Below are positions 11,630-23,210 of a stretch of 64,000 bases of DNA, in pieces. The notes below the pieces were generated by a model. That model saw nothing but the letters and a program-made list of their open reading frames with translations. It was not told where the DNA came from and made no database searches. This DNA is from Capsicum annuum (taxonomy: Eukaryota > Streptophyta > Magnoliopsida > Solanales > Solanaceae), in assembly GCF_002878395.1 (NCBI RefSeq), contig NC_061115.1, forward strand, positions 149,149,065-149,213,064. Direction: 5' to 3'. The translations under genes were made by a program, and so were the position numbers. Each line of letters opens with the position of its first letter. Position 1 is the first letter of the stretch.

Positions 11630-14600
11630 ATGGACAATCCAAGAAACAAACAGTGGATGTATTGTGACCAACTTAGTAAAGAATACTCGGATAGAGTAAG
11701 GGATTTCATCAATCATGCCTTTTCTAATAAACAAGAAGGAGAAAATATTCCTTGTCCTTGTACAAAATGTGTGCTTGTCCATCAAGTAAATCGAGCTACA
11801 ACATATGATCATCTTATTTGTGATGGAATTTTGATGTCATATGATACTTGATTTTTTCATGGGGAGTCCTTAAATGCATCAAGCAACACTCAGGTACTAA
11901 TAACAACAAGTCAACTTTAAGGGGCGATGATATAAGAGAAATGATACATGATGCCTTTGGAGGCTCTACAAATTTCATGGATAGTGATGTCAATGAAAGG
12001 GGTGACATAGAATCAAACCTTCAAGAAAACACTACTCTTTTGTCTGGAAATCAATCTCTGTTGGAGGTGGATAAGTTTGAACAGCTCATGAAGGAAGCTA
12101 ATGAAGAACTATATCCCGGATGTAAGAAGTTCAGAAAATTATCCTTCTTGCTACATAATTATCGTACAAAATGTATGTTTAAATGGTCAAATGAATCATT
12201 TGATTCTTTTCTTGGACTATTGAAAGATGTGCTACCAGAAGTGGAAAAATTGCCTCCTTCTTTCTGTGAGACCAAAAAGATAGTTGAAGGTTTGGGCTTA
12301 AAGTATGAAAAGATCGACGCTTATCCCAATGACTCCATGCTTTTTAGGAAAGAGTTTGCCAGTAAGGATGTCAATAATTGCAAAATTTATGGGGCTTCTA
12401 GATGGAAAAATAATTCTAAAAAAATTCCATCCAAGGTCCTAAGGTACTTTCCTTTAAAACCAAGGCTACAAAGATTGTTTATGTCTTAAAAAACATCTAA
12501 AGAAATGCGATGGCATCATGAAGAGCGGAATAAAGATGGAGTTCTACAACATCCGGTAGATTCTGAAGCTTGGAAAAATTTTGATAGTAGATATCCAGAA
12601 TTTGCTAGGGATCCTCGAAATGTTTGTCTGGGATTAGCTTCTGATGGGTTTAATCCATTTGCAACTATACGAACTGTTCACAGTACACGGCCAGTGATTT
12701 TAATACCATATAATTTTCCACCATGGATGTGCATGAAGGAAGAGTTTTTCATTCTATCATTGCTCATTTCTGGACCAAAGGCCCCTTGCAATAATATTGA
12801 TATTTTTTTGCAATCGTGAATTGAAGAGTTAATTGAATTGTGGGATGTTGGTATAAGAACATATGATGCCTCTTCAAAGAAGACGTTTCAAATACGAGCA
12901 ACTCTCATGTGGACTATAAATGATTTTCCAGTGTATGGTACGCTCTTTAGATGGAGCACTTGTAGTCGATTTTCATCCCCTTCTTGTAACATAAACACTC
13001 ACTCTAAAAGGCTGAAATATGGGAAAAATTTGTTACATGAGCCATCGAAGTTTCTTGAAGTTGGGCTACAAATATCAAAATGATGCAAAATCATTTGATG
13101 GGACTAAAGAAACAAGTACTGCACCTTGTGCAGTGTATGGGTCACAAGTATTGAATCAAGTTAAAGATATAAAATTTACTCTAGGCCAATTGAGTGACGA
13201 GGCAAGTGAGGTGATAAAACACACATAGAAAAAGAGGAGTATATTTTTTTATCTTCCTTATTGGGAGTATAACTTGGTGCTCCATAATCTTGATGTAATG
13301 CACATAGAAAATAATATGTGTGATAACATAATGTATACGCTATTAGGTCTTGGTAAAAAATCTAAAGACAATGTAGAAGCTCGATTGGAATTGAAGGAGA
13401 TGAAAATAAGGGCAAGCTTATGGCCTCAATATCAATCTAGTGGGAGGGCATATCTTCCTCCTACTTATTTCACAATGTCTTTGAATGAAAAGGAGATGTT
13501 TCATGAAGTACTACAAAATGCCAAGTTTCCACATGGCTATGCATCTAATATCTCACATTGGATTCGAAAACGAAAGATATCTGGGCTAAAAACTCAAGAT
13601 TGTCAGGTTATAATGCAAGAACTTCTTCCTCTTGCCTTGAAAAAATCAACAGATAAAAGGATTCATTCCGTTTTAACTGAACTATGTACATTCTTTCGTG
13701 TTCTATGTAGCAAAGTGCTAAAGCTAGAAGAGTTTAAATTACTTGAAGAAAAAATTCCAGAAACATTGTCTACTATGGAGAAACTCCCCTCCCCCCCAGG
13801 ATTCTTTATTGTTATGGTATACTTGGTTACACACTTGGCAACTGAGGCTATATTTGCAGGGCCCACACACTATCGTTGGATGTACCCAATTGAGAGGTAT
13901 TGTTAATATCACTGCAATTTATTCTATATCTTTAACTGTTACATATTGTATTAACAAACTAATAACATCTCATTTTTCCATAGGTATTTAGGTACCATAA
14001 AATCATATGTTCGTAATCGTGCATGCCCAGAAGGTTCAATAGCAGAAGCATATATAGCAAATGAGTGTTTAAAATTTTGCTCAAGATATCTGGAGGGTGG
14101 AGATTCAAGGTCTTACTGGTCAAGAAAATGTGATGGTGAAATTCAGCATGAGACTAGTAAAGAAGAATGTCTTTTCCCTAGTACCGGAGAGTCATACGGT
14201 CAAGAAGATGTATTTGAAATGGATGATAAAACATTGTTGGAAGAACATCGACATGTGCTTTTCGATTGCGACTTTGAGGTGGTTGAGAATTACAAAAAGC
14301 AAGTTTTATATCTAACTAATTATGTATACATTACTTTACTTTATTTGATAAAAAATAATATATATATATAAGTTACATGAATAGAAAACATATCGTTGAG
14401 ATAAAGAGATCACATCATAAGCATCATTTGACACAACATCAACTTGATCATTTGCATTTTGATACATTTAATGAGTGGTTCAAGGAGAAATTAAGTTGTA
14501 TGACTAATTGATTAAGTATCTTAAATTATTGTACATGTACCTATATCCACATTTATAGTATATTTTTGTTTGGTTAGGTGAAAGAGCTGGAGGCCACATC

Positions 14601-15332
14601 TGATATCTCAAAGGATGTTAAAGTCCTTGCAAAAGGACCGAGTAACATTGCAAAAAGATTCAGTGCGTATGATGTAAATAATGGGTTTCGATTCCGAACA
14701 AAGCAAAGTAAAGAGTTCCTAAAGACACAAAATATAGTGTTATGGTCATTTCTAAGACCGAAAGTTATGCAAGTTCTCGTGACAATGCTCCAAAATCTAC
14801 GTATATCACATATTATGGAAAAATGAATGACATTGTAGAGTTAAACTACTACGAAGAACTTAAAGTTGTCTTGTTTAAGTGTGATTGGATTGATGCAACC
14901 AAAAGTAGAGGAGTTAAGGAAGATGACTTGAGTTTCACACTTGTGAATTTTTCATGCTTGCAAGATTCTGGCAATCGAGAACGTCATGAGCCCTTTATTT
15001 TTGCAGAATAAGCTCAACAAGTAATATTTGTGCAAGATCCTCAAGATCGTGAATGGTTTGTCCCTAGGTTAATTAAACCTCGAGACATTTTTGATATGGG
15101 AGAAGAAAATAGTTTGTCATTCGAGTCATCAATGTAGAGTGATTCGAATGACATAGATATCTTAGAAAATTCTCATGTTCCAGCAAATGATTATGAGAAT
15201 AATGATTGGATAAGAAGTGGCGTCGATGTGATAGAAATTGATATGGACATCCATACTCAGGCTTCTCCAAATGATTATGAAGATAATATTAAGGGAGGAA
15301 ATAACATTAAAAATGAAAATTATTCTGACTAA
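11630..15332 (+). pseudogene. tnp2: TNP2-type CACTA transposase, broken
   Basis: The start is ATG at 11630 (MDNPRNKQWMY); the upstream frame has no ATG. Order: transposase-associated domain with CPCTKC near 11755; linker; catalytic region with LASDGFNPF near 12640, LIPYNFPPWMCMK near 12700, TINDFPVYG near 12918, FDGTKET near 13097 and HNLDVMHIENNMCDN near 13283; DUF4218-like region (THYRWMYPIER); DUF4216-like region (CDWIDATKSRG near 14882, RLIKPRDIFD near 15067). A likely intron is 13897-13983, restoring IER-YLGTIKSYVRNRA. Breaks: TGA at 11849 for Trp, TAA at 12487, TGA at 12817, frameshift near 13018, TAG at 13226 for Trp, frameshift near 14735. Further introns near 14310-14370 and 14500-14577 are likely. 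It would bind the transposon ends and cut and join them. Confidence 0.92.
13897..13983 (+). other. probable intron in the TNP2 gene
   Basis: GTATTG...CCATAG, 87 bp. Removing it joins PIER to YLGTIKSYVRNR in frame, a conserved junction in TNP2 proteins. The unspliced frame would end at a stop eight bases in. Confidence 0.75.
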
Positions 15333-15743
15333 GATAGGTGGTTATTATAAAATATACCTTATTATTAAAAAACCTTTAGGCATTTATTGTCTTTTATATA
15401 GAAATTTTGGTTGAATACCTTTACGAATTTTCTTTCAATTTAAATCATTTTTTAGAAAATACATGTTAGTTAGCTATGGATTTTCCATGTTTGTGTTGGT
15501 TGATTAATGTGTGTTTTGAATGAATTCTCTTTACTTGAATTTACTTGTATTTATTATATTCCTTGAATTGTGAAGTGTGAATGCATTATTAGGAATTGAA
15601 TTTTTTTAACCTGTTGCATTAGTTTGTGTTTTTATAGCTTGAGATGACGACGATGTTTCCTCTTGTTTTGCATGTGTACTATTATTTTTATACTTGTGTA
15701 ACTTAATGCAGCTAGATAGTTACTTCATTTTGGATAAAGAATA
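15333..15743. other. spacer between the two CACTA genes
   Basis: AT-rich spacer of about 410 bp with no coding signal. It probably holds the 3' end of TNP2 and the start region of the second gene, or an intron if the genes share a transcript. Confidence 0.4.
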
Positions 15744-17930
15744 ATGCAAACTAGAGGTCGAAATAGATTAGACATTCAACAACAAAATGATGAAGATGTG
15801 TGGCACTATAATGAATGGTTGATAGATGAAAAAACATCGATCGAGCCCAACCTTATATTGATCAGTTGATGAATAATCAGAACCATTCTAAAATCCAAGA
15901 TCATGATGGCCAATCTAATGAGTTGATGAAGAATTCGTATGGTGGCACTGGGGAATCAGGTAAAACTTTTTGACTTGATTTTATTAGTTGTACATGCTGA
16001 AAAAAAATCATATTATTAGAGTTTGGGTGTTTAGTTGCATACTATTTAGTCTCTCATAAAGATATATCATAATGAAGCACAAGATTTACAGAGCACCCTC
16101 ACAAATTTCAATCTGCTAAGCAAAAGCTAGTTTGTCTTGGGTTAGTATTTTGCTACAATATGATATTCTTTCATGGAACTTTATTCTGCTGCGATATTAC
16201 CATTTAACAAATTTATAAGAATCTCTCAATTGTTTATTCTTATAAATTTTTACCATATGATGACCTTCAAATATCTTTCCTTATAGGTAATTTGAAGACA
16301 AATAATGTACGTGGTCCTACTTTACTAAAAGATATTTGGAAACTTCCACCAGGAAAGATAGTTGATGTGTTATTTAATAGTCGTAATCAATCTATTGGAA
16401 AAGAAGGTCGAAAGCTTTCTAGATTTCTAGGAATTATTGCGAGAACTCCAGAATTAATACCTCTACACATAGATGATTGGAGTAATTTTGACTATGAGGA
16501 AAAGAAAAAATTGCTAAATTTTGTGAGGGTACGATGTAGTTATTATTATTATTTTGATGTAAACAAGATCAATCAAATATACATGATTTTATCATTTAAA
16601 TGTTGACTTCTATTTTTTCAGAAGAAGTTCACAATCCCAAAACGTGGAGAAGACTGTCTTAAAGTCCCTAGGAAAAAAGTGGAGAGATTACAAGTGTTAC
16701 TTGAAAAGTGAATATATTCCAAAGTATAAGACTAAAGATGCTTTACTGAAAAATAGACCAAGTCATATATCGAGGGATCAATGGAGTGGGCTTTTCTCTT
16801 ATTGGCTTTCTGAGAAAGCTAAGGTGTCAGCAAATCTAAAAATATATCCCTAATGCCTATTTTCATAATGTTTTGATCTTATTTATGCTCAGTTTTTATT
16901 TATAATATATATAACAATTGTTTTACTTTTGGAATGGCAGAGACGTACTCAAACAGATAGAAATAATAGGAGCAAGCAAAAGATGCCTCACATGGGAGGA
17001 TCCAAAAGTATTGCAACCTTGATGGCTGAGAAGGTAAACTAGTTAAAGTTGTAAGATGTAAAATTTTAAATCCATTATTTCAGTTCAGTCAAAATGCATA
17101 AGAAAATCTCAAAGAAGTATTATACACTTGATTAATATCATGTGTTTTAGTTAGATGAACACTTGATACGGTCCCTTTGTTTTAACTGGGATAATGGTGT
17201 GCTCTATTCCATCTTCTACAATTACTGTTCGCTTACTTATTTTAGAAATTATAGGTTGTTTCTTTTTTCAATAATGCAATGTGGTTTTATTCTCTTTAGT
17301 TCCTTGACTAAAATTATTGGAAAATCTTGCATGTCTGACATCAGTTTTATTATTTTAGACTGAAAATGGGATAGAGCCTACAGAAATTTTTGTATTATCT
17401 CATACGAAATGTAAGGATGGTAGATCACTAGATGATGATTCTTCTAGGGCAATTGTAAGTTTTTTTTTTCTTTTATTTTTTTTAATTTACAAATAGTAAA
17501 ATCTCAAAAGCAAATAAATAAATTTCATAATTGAATTTAATTTGTATTCTACGGTTAGGACATGATAAATGACCAACCTCATCACAGTGTTTCTTATGAA
17601 GGAGATGTGTATTCCCAGGTGTTTGGAAATGAAAAAAGTACGTATGTTCGTGGTTTAGGACTTGGTCTAACTCCTTCTGTTTTGTAAGGTCGTAGATCTT
17701 CCTTGAGAAATATTTTTGTAGAGGACTCATCCAATGAAGTTATGCAAAGTTTAGAATAGAAGACCATCGATTTAAAAGAGAAACAAAATGAAGAAATGAA
17801 TATGATGAAACAAAATCAAGAGATGATGCAATCAGAATTGTTCCAAATGAGACAAATTATGAGAAAATATGCTCCTAATGAATTGATGTCTCAAAATATT
17901 AATGACACCTCAAGTGAACAGCCAAACTGA
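15744..17930 (+). pseudogene. second CACTA gene, Transposase_24-type (Ptta/En/Spm) protein
   Basis: The first exon starts with ATG at 15744 (MQTRGRNR). The domain begins at 16288: NVRGPTLLKDIWKLPPGK, then GKEGRKLSRFLG, typical of the plant Ptta/En/Spm family. Intron 16529-16621 joins NFVR to KKFTIPKRGED; a 1-base frameshift then precedes VLKSLGKKWRDYK (near 16650). Further exons: SEKAK to 16823; 16941-17033 (QKMPHMGGSKS); about 17360-17454 (IEPTEIFVLSH); 17558 on (VRGLGLGLTPSVL, then TAA at 17685). The tail at 17760-17890 is rich in Met, Gln and Glu and may form a coiled coil. An additional exon at 17990-18076 is possible. Probably the accessory DNA-binding protein; now broken. Confidence 0.82.
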
Positions 17931-18353
17931 TTTTATAAGTTTTTAGTATCCTTTAAAAGTGTTTTTAACTATCGTGTTAATATTTATCAGGTTCCAAACA
18001 GTATTGTCCATGAACGAGTAGCACAGACAACAAGGATACCTAGTGATATTGGAAATACACCATTTTCTCACGGTACTACTCTTCTATATCGTTAACAGTA
18101 CTATCTAAGTTTTCCTTTGATTTGTTTTTTATTATGTTTATTCTAACAATTCTAATAATCTATTTCAACTAGTATATTTTAGTTTTTCCACTGGATCCTA
18201 TTCTTGCAAGGGGTTAAGTTTGGAACTTATTTAGGAATAATGGCTATTTTTTTGTCTTTTGGGTGATAAAAAATACTATGCAAAATTTTTAGAAATTTCG
18301 CCCTTTTTTATAGCACTTGTTTTCTGTTCCGAATCAACTTTGGATGTATCAAC

Positions 18354-18748
18354 TATATCTATTGGTGTTCCCCTGCTTTATCAATGTTGTTAGAACCTGA
18401 TTGCTGCCAAGATTCTCCCACATCCGTTGCAATAATATGAATATTCCTTGTAGCTTCAATTTAACTTAGTTTTTACCTAAAATTTTTGAGTTTCAATGAC
18501 ATGATCGAAACTCGATCAAGAGCAGTAGCAAGTGTTGGTTTTAAAATTGTTTCACACTCTTGATTTTCAAGAGTTTGTCCATCTTTTACAACATGATTAA
18601 CTAAAGCCAAAGCTTTTTGATCACCTATTGTAGCTACTAGATCTAAGTCCCAATCTTGCAATTTTTCTTGAACCTCTATAGCGATAATTACTTTACCAAA
18701 GTTTCCTTCCTCTCCATTAAAAACTGAAAAAATTCCTGTTTTTTGGTA
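18354..18748 (-). pseudogene. unrecognised open frame antisense in CACTA, copy 2
   Basis: A direct repeat of 10958-11345, diverged but colinear. Minus-strand translation from about 18745 reads VQEKLQDWDLDLVATIGD, ALVNHVVKDGQTLENQECE, then KPTLATALDRVSIMS. It lacks the stops that split copy 1 in this part, but has a stop later where copy 1 is open. Each copy is open where the other is broken, which suggests that a real protein was once encoded. Function unknown. Confidence 0.5.
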
Positions 18749-19189
18749 ATTTACACTTTAAAATTAATCACAAAGAGCATTGTTGTAGAGACATAGAAAG
18801 CCAACCACCGGCAGCTAGCTTTGAGTGTATTAGTAGTGAACAAAAAGATGGTCTCTAGGTATGATGTTATATCTAAATTGTATTCTAATACTACAAGCAT
18901 TATTCGACACATTACTTTTTTGTTTTTTGACATATATATTTTATTATTTCAGGTCATACAATTTGATAGCATGTTCAAGATTTCGATATGATGAAGAATT
19001 GCAAAAATTATTTGAAGATATTATTCTACTAGACTGGTTATATTAGTTGAAACAACACAAGTTTATTTTTTAAGTAACAATATTGATGTTTTGGATTAGT
19101 ACTTTTATTTATTTAAATTTAACTGAGAAATTTTTCATGAACTAATAGTAATATACTTTTTAGCATTTGGCGAAATTTGTTTCTATTAA

Positions 19190-19700
19190 AAGATTGTGAA
19201 TTTTATAGTCAATTATTAGAATTTACTAGCCATAAAAATCAATGCTAATGTCGCAATTAAAATATTTTCACGAGATGTATTTATAGCATTTGTAATTGTC
19301 ACTAAATGATTTTGTTAACGATTAAAACTACTAACGAAAAATTAGTTATATTTACTGACAACAAAAATTGATGCTAAAAGGAAAAATTAAGACGTTTTTA
19401 GAAGAAATATTGTAGCCAAAATAATTGTCATTACAATTATTTACTTTTAACGATAATTTAATTATATTTATCAGTGATACTAATGAACTCTAAAAGATCA
19501 TAATTAGTCATTGTGGTTTGAATTTAGCAGCCAAAATAATTGTCATTAAAACTACTAGCGTTTAATGACAATGTAATTGGATTTACTGATGATAATAATG
19601 GACGGTATAAGAATACAGTTAGCCGTTACGAATTTAATTTAGCAACCAAGATAATTGCCGCAAAACATTTCCCTTAAAATCAATGACTTTTAGCGGCAAT
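19190..19700. repeat. subterminal repeats at the CACTA right end
   Basis: Three to four degenerate tandem units of about 115-118 bp. The phrase AGCC/AGCAACC then AARATAATTG recurs near 19413, 19528 and 19641; the phrase TTAATTATATTTATCAG and variants near 19345, 19453 and 19572. Subterminal repeats are the binding sites of the accessory protein in En/Spm, so these are plausible sites; that role is inference. Confidence 0.65.
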
Positions 19701-19834
19701 AAAAACTACCCTTTACCATCTTTCATAACAAAGGCCGCCAAAGACTTTGTCGACGTTTGAATTGCCGGCTAAAGATCAATGACTAGTAAATGAATTCGAG
19801 GCAATTATTGTTGCCGCTAAAATTATTTTTTATT

Positions 19835-19862
19835 GCTGCGAAAACCCTCTTTTGTGGTAGTG
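19835..19862 (-). repeat. right terminal inverted repeat of CACTA
   Basis: Ends TTTTGTGGTAGTG, the inverse of CACTACCACAAAA, followed by the target duplication ACA at 19863-19865. Confidence 0.92.
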
Positions 19863-19865
19863 ACA

Positions 19866-20661
19866 TAACAACTAAGTATCATAATTATACTTGGACACAA
19901 GCTGCTGATTTTGACACAGGATCGTGCCATGCCCTTATCGTGGTTACTAGATTCCATGGAATGTCATAATTGTGGTGAGATATTGAAATTTGTAATTTAG
20001 TATGATAGCAAGGGTGTGTGATGTCCCTAACTCGGTGTCTAAGGTTTGTGGCATTCCAATAACTCCAAAATGTCCATTTTTGGTCAAGTCTTGTCCCATG
20101 TATTTGTCCATCCTTTACAAGACTTGTGGTGTTGTTTCCACTTGATGTACAACTTTTGTATCATCTATATATCATAGTTATAAAATTAAAAATCATCCTA
20201 TAGCATCAAACACCATGAATTATAGCTCAAAACAACATACAATCCAAGACGGCGAACTAGTAACTTACGCTAAGAGTACTTGTTTTGTCCTTTTGATTTT
20301 TAACTTAGTGTTTTGTCTCTTGACTTGTTTAAATTGAAACTTAAACACTATAAACAAGTTATTACACACATAATTATACTATTATACCCTTAGTAACTCA
20401 TTACACACACTAGAATCCATTGAGATCAACTAGAACAATACATAATTAAGCTAGTAACACTAGTTTTCTCATCTAAACTCTAGGAGATCAAATTGATTTC
20501 AAACTTATTTGAAGCACACCTTAAACATTATAATAATGTATTTTAGCACTTAGATTCTTAATTATATCAAAATATACTCATTAATCAGAAGATAAATCCT
20601 TAAAATAAGACAAATTAAGCCTAGATAGAAACACTAAGGTGCATAAATCTACCTCAGATCA
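19866..20661 (-). repeat. ATH 3' LTR (left LTR), second part
   Basis: Continues the match to the right LTR (33686-34477) after the CACTA insertion and ends CCTCAGATCA. With 8356-9173 it makes about 1.61 kb, in line with 1.66 kb for the other LTR. Confidence 0.9.
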
Positions 20662-20674
20662 CCACCCCACACTT
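20662..20674 (-). other. polypurine tract of ATH
   Basis: Plus strand CCACCCCACACTT, that is AAGTGTGGGGTGG on the minus strand, directly next to the LTR start TGATCTGAGG. This sets element polarity as minus. Confidence 0.75.
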
Positions 20675-22510
20675 AAAGCCTTGTTTGTCCTTGAAAAACT
20701 CTTCACCATAAGCAAAATAATCAGAGAAGATTCCACACTTCTACAACAAGAAAGACATTCAATCTAGTCTACAATGACTATATAGAATTCAAGTTTTTAC
20801 ACTAAGCATGTTATACACAAGTGAAAACTCAAGAACACTACTTCAAAACATCCTAACCTCAAGAATTGACTCACCAACTTGGAAAAATTATGCATATTAC
20901 TCAATCAAATACATTATACAAATTATCCTACTATCAATTAACATGTGCCCTCATAATAAGAGAGTTACCCATAATCACTTACATCAATGCAATTTATCAG
21001 AAAATAGGTATAAAAATCAAATTACGCTCACTCTCTGAAAGAATTCACAAGTTACACATGATGAACCATAGGCTTTCCCTTAGTGTAGTACTCCACTAAT
21101 ATCAAAATGTTAAGGCTCAAGATCAAATAGGTCTTTAAGGGTTGTAAAGTAGGCTAAAGGATGGGTAGGAACTATTTTGGCTAAGAATAGTGACTATCCT
21201 ACATAAGTGTTTTAACACATCACATATACATTAAATAAACCTCTAACAACCAAACTTTCCACCTCATCTACCTTAACACATAGCTTTTATTTTGCCTCAT
21301 CTCATTAAGCTAATTCACATACACTGTGGAAGGGAATATTCTATTTAATACATTATTCAATTTTGAACAACCTTTATTCTTTTCATTACACAACTCGCAA
21401 CCTCAATACACATCAATTCTCAACACCAATAGCTATGTTTTGAGGGCTTCACTTTAACCTTTTCCCTACTTGTATTTCAACTCCTTCACTCAATTAATTT
21501 TTCACTAAAGTGCTTAGGATCTTTGGATCAAATTATGGTCAACCAAAGAAAGGGAATTAGGCTACATATGAAGCTACCAAAGAAAATAAGTTAAAGGTTG
21601 AATGGGGTTGACTAGCATTATGCACAAAGGTAGGTAAAAGAGGTTATGAAACATGGCCGTTAAAGAAATACCTATATCATCTCCTAAACCTACACTCTTT
21701 GTTTCACTTAGCATACACACCAAACAAGTTCTAGATATCACATGCAACAAGGAATACACAAAACCTCACTTCATATATGGCACATGCTCAACTCAAGTAG
21801 GATCATCATAGAATCTCAACCAGGCAATCACACGAATTCAACATTAAGCCAACAATGTTTAAGAGTCATAAAAAAGAGACTAGGATCCTTACAAGTAGTA
21901 ATTCACACAAACAAAATGCTTTTACACACAAAACTCACTTCCATCATGCAATCACACATATCCCCAACAAGAGCATCTGACTTACCTAATCACAAAAAAA
22001 ATTAAAATTACTCCTAAAAGAAAAAGGATACTGGGTTCAAGGGGCATCCTCATGGAAAAGAACTAAAAAGAGCAACCACGAGGTGGGTGAAGTGTGCACC
22101 TACTCAACTGACACCCACAAACTAAAAATCTAAAAGGAAAAATCTTTTTGCAATTTTTCATTTTCTTGAATTTAACCCAAAACAAATAAAGAAAACAACC
22201 AAAACCATGACCCTACAACATCACTTCACCTGAAATAATGGGAATTTCCCCACCCCACACTTAAAACTTACTTTGTCCTTAAATTAAACTTAAAAGTAGA
22301 GATAAAAAAAATACTCCCAGGGGCCTCTAGGCCTAGCTAGCAGCATCTTTAATTATCAAGAGGGTCTGGGAACCCCACACTTAGTCTCTGCCATACTCAT
22401 TAGCTCAAGTCTCCGGTACTCAGATTTTTCTTTTTCCTGTGACTCAAAACAAGAACAAAAGCTATGTGCAGTAAAAATAAAATATAGAAAATAAAACCTA
22501 TATTAACTTA
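20675..22510 (-). other. ATH spacer in place of RT, RNase H and integrase
   Basis: About 1.8 kb between protease and the 3' LTR with no RT or integrase motif on either strand. Short frames at 20808-21099 and 21742-22005 have no family signature. The purine-tract word TAAGTGTGGGG recurs on the minus strand at about 22253 and 22373. This looks like a deletion or replacement typical of non-autonomous elements. Confidence 0.6.
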
Positions 22511-22616
22511 GGTTGCCTCTAATGCAGCACCTGATTTAGTGTTGCACATGACCCAACATTTCTACACAGTCGAATTCCCTTATCCTTTTCCTCCTACTTA
22601 AAGTCCATCTTCTTAT

Positions 22617-23205
22617 TCATTTCTGACCTCTTGAGTGTGTACTCTCAAGGTTAATAACTTTATCAACAACAGACCTTTTAGGCTCATCAAGAATAATCAC
22701 TTCAGACTTAGATAGTGGCTCGGGTAACTTAATGAGTTTGTCCGAAGAGGTCTTTGGTGGTACACTTATTGCCACCCTACACTTATCCACTTCCATCACT
22801 TTAATCTTACACAAATATTTATAGTGGAAAGGTTGATTATAAACTCTAAAAACCACCTCTTCATCATCCAATATCATTGTGAGAGTGCCCTCTCTAACGT
22901 CTATTAATGCTCCTCACGTGGCTAAGAATTGATGTCCCGGAATTATCAGTACCCTGTAATCTACATCATAATCCAAAATAATAAAATCAGAAGGAAGTAC
23001 AAACTTACCAACCTTTATGAGGACATCCTCAACTATTCCATCGAGCTTTACTATGGTCTTGTTCGCTAATTACAACATCAAATAACATGGTCTTGACTCT
23101 CCCAACCCAAAAGTTTTGAACATTGATAGAGGCATAAAATTTATACTTTCCCCAAAATCACTCAAGGCCTGGACTACTTCACCATCACAATCTGTATGTT
23201 GAGGG
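22617..23205 (-). pseudogene. ATH aspartic protease remnant
   Basis: On the minus strand the sequence runs ALSDFGESINFMPLSMFKTFGLG (in two stretches; the DLGAS-type active site reads DFGES), then GIVEDVLIKVGKFVLPSDFI, then LDYDVDYRV and IIPGHQFLAT. This is the retropepsin region of Athila/Tat gag-pol, ending in an open stretch at 22877-22617. At its N-terminal edge (about 23205) it is cut by element E; the preceding KLPEKLKDP is found beyond E near 30950-30980. A stop interrupts it near 23070. No RT follows. Confidence 0.8.
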
Positions 23206-23210
23206 TGAAA

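Larger units (their letters stand above)
9174..19862 (+). mobile_element. CACTA (En/Spm-type) DNA transposon, 10.7 kb
   Basis: Termini are CACTACTAGAAAATAGGG and its inverted partner (CACTACCACAAAAGAGGG read from the right end), flanked by the 3-bp duplication ACA. The undamaged ATH LTR at 33660-33690 shows the pre-insertion sequence, GGTGTGAA then ACATAACAAC. Inside are a TNP2-type transposase gene and a second gene with a Transposase_24-type domain, both on +. This is a nearly complete but mutated autonomous-type element. The ends carry subterminal repeats with GCGGCAAT/TTAGCGGC motifs. Two antisense repeats flank the genes. Confidence 0.95.

Noticed and set aside
11537..12008. Minus-strand frames at the TNP2 start
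   Set aside because: Overlap the transposase-associated domain, whose plus-strand reading has the CPCTKC motif.
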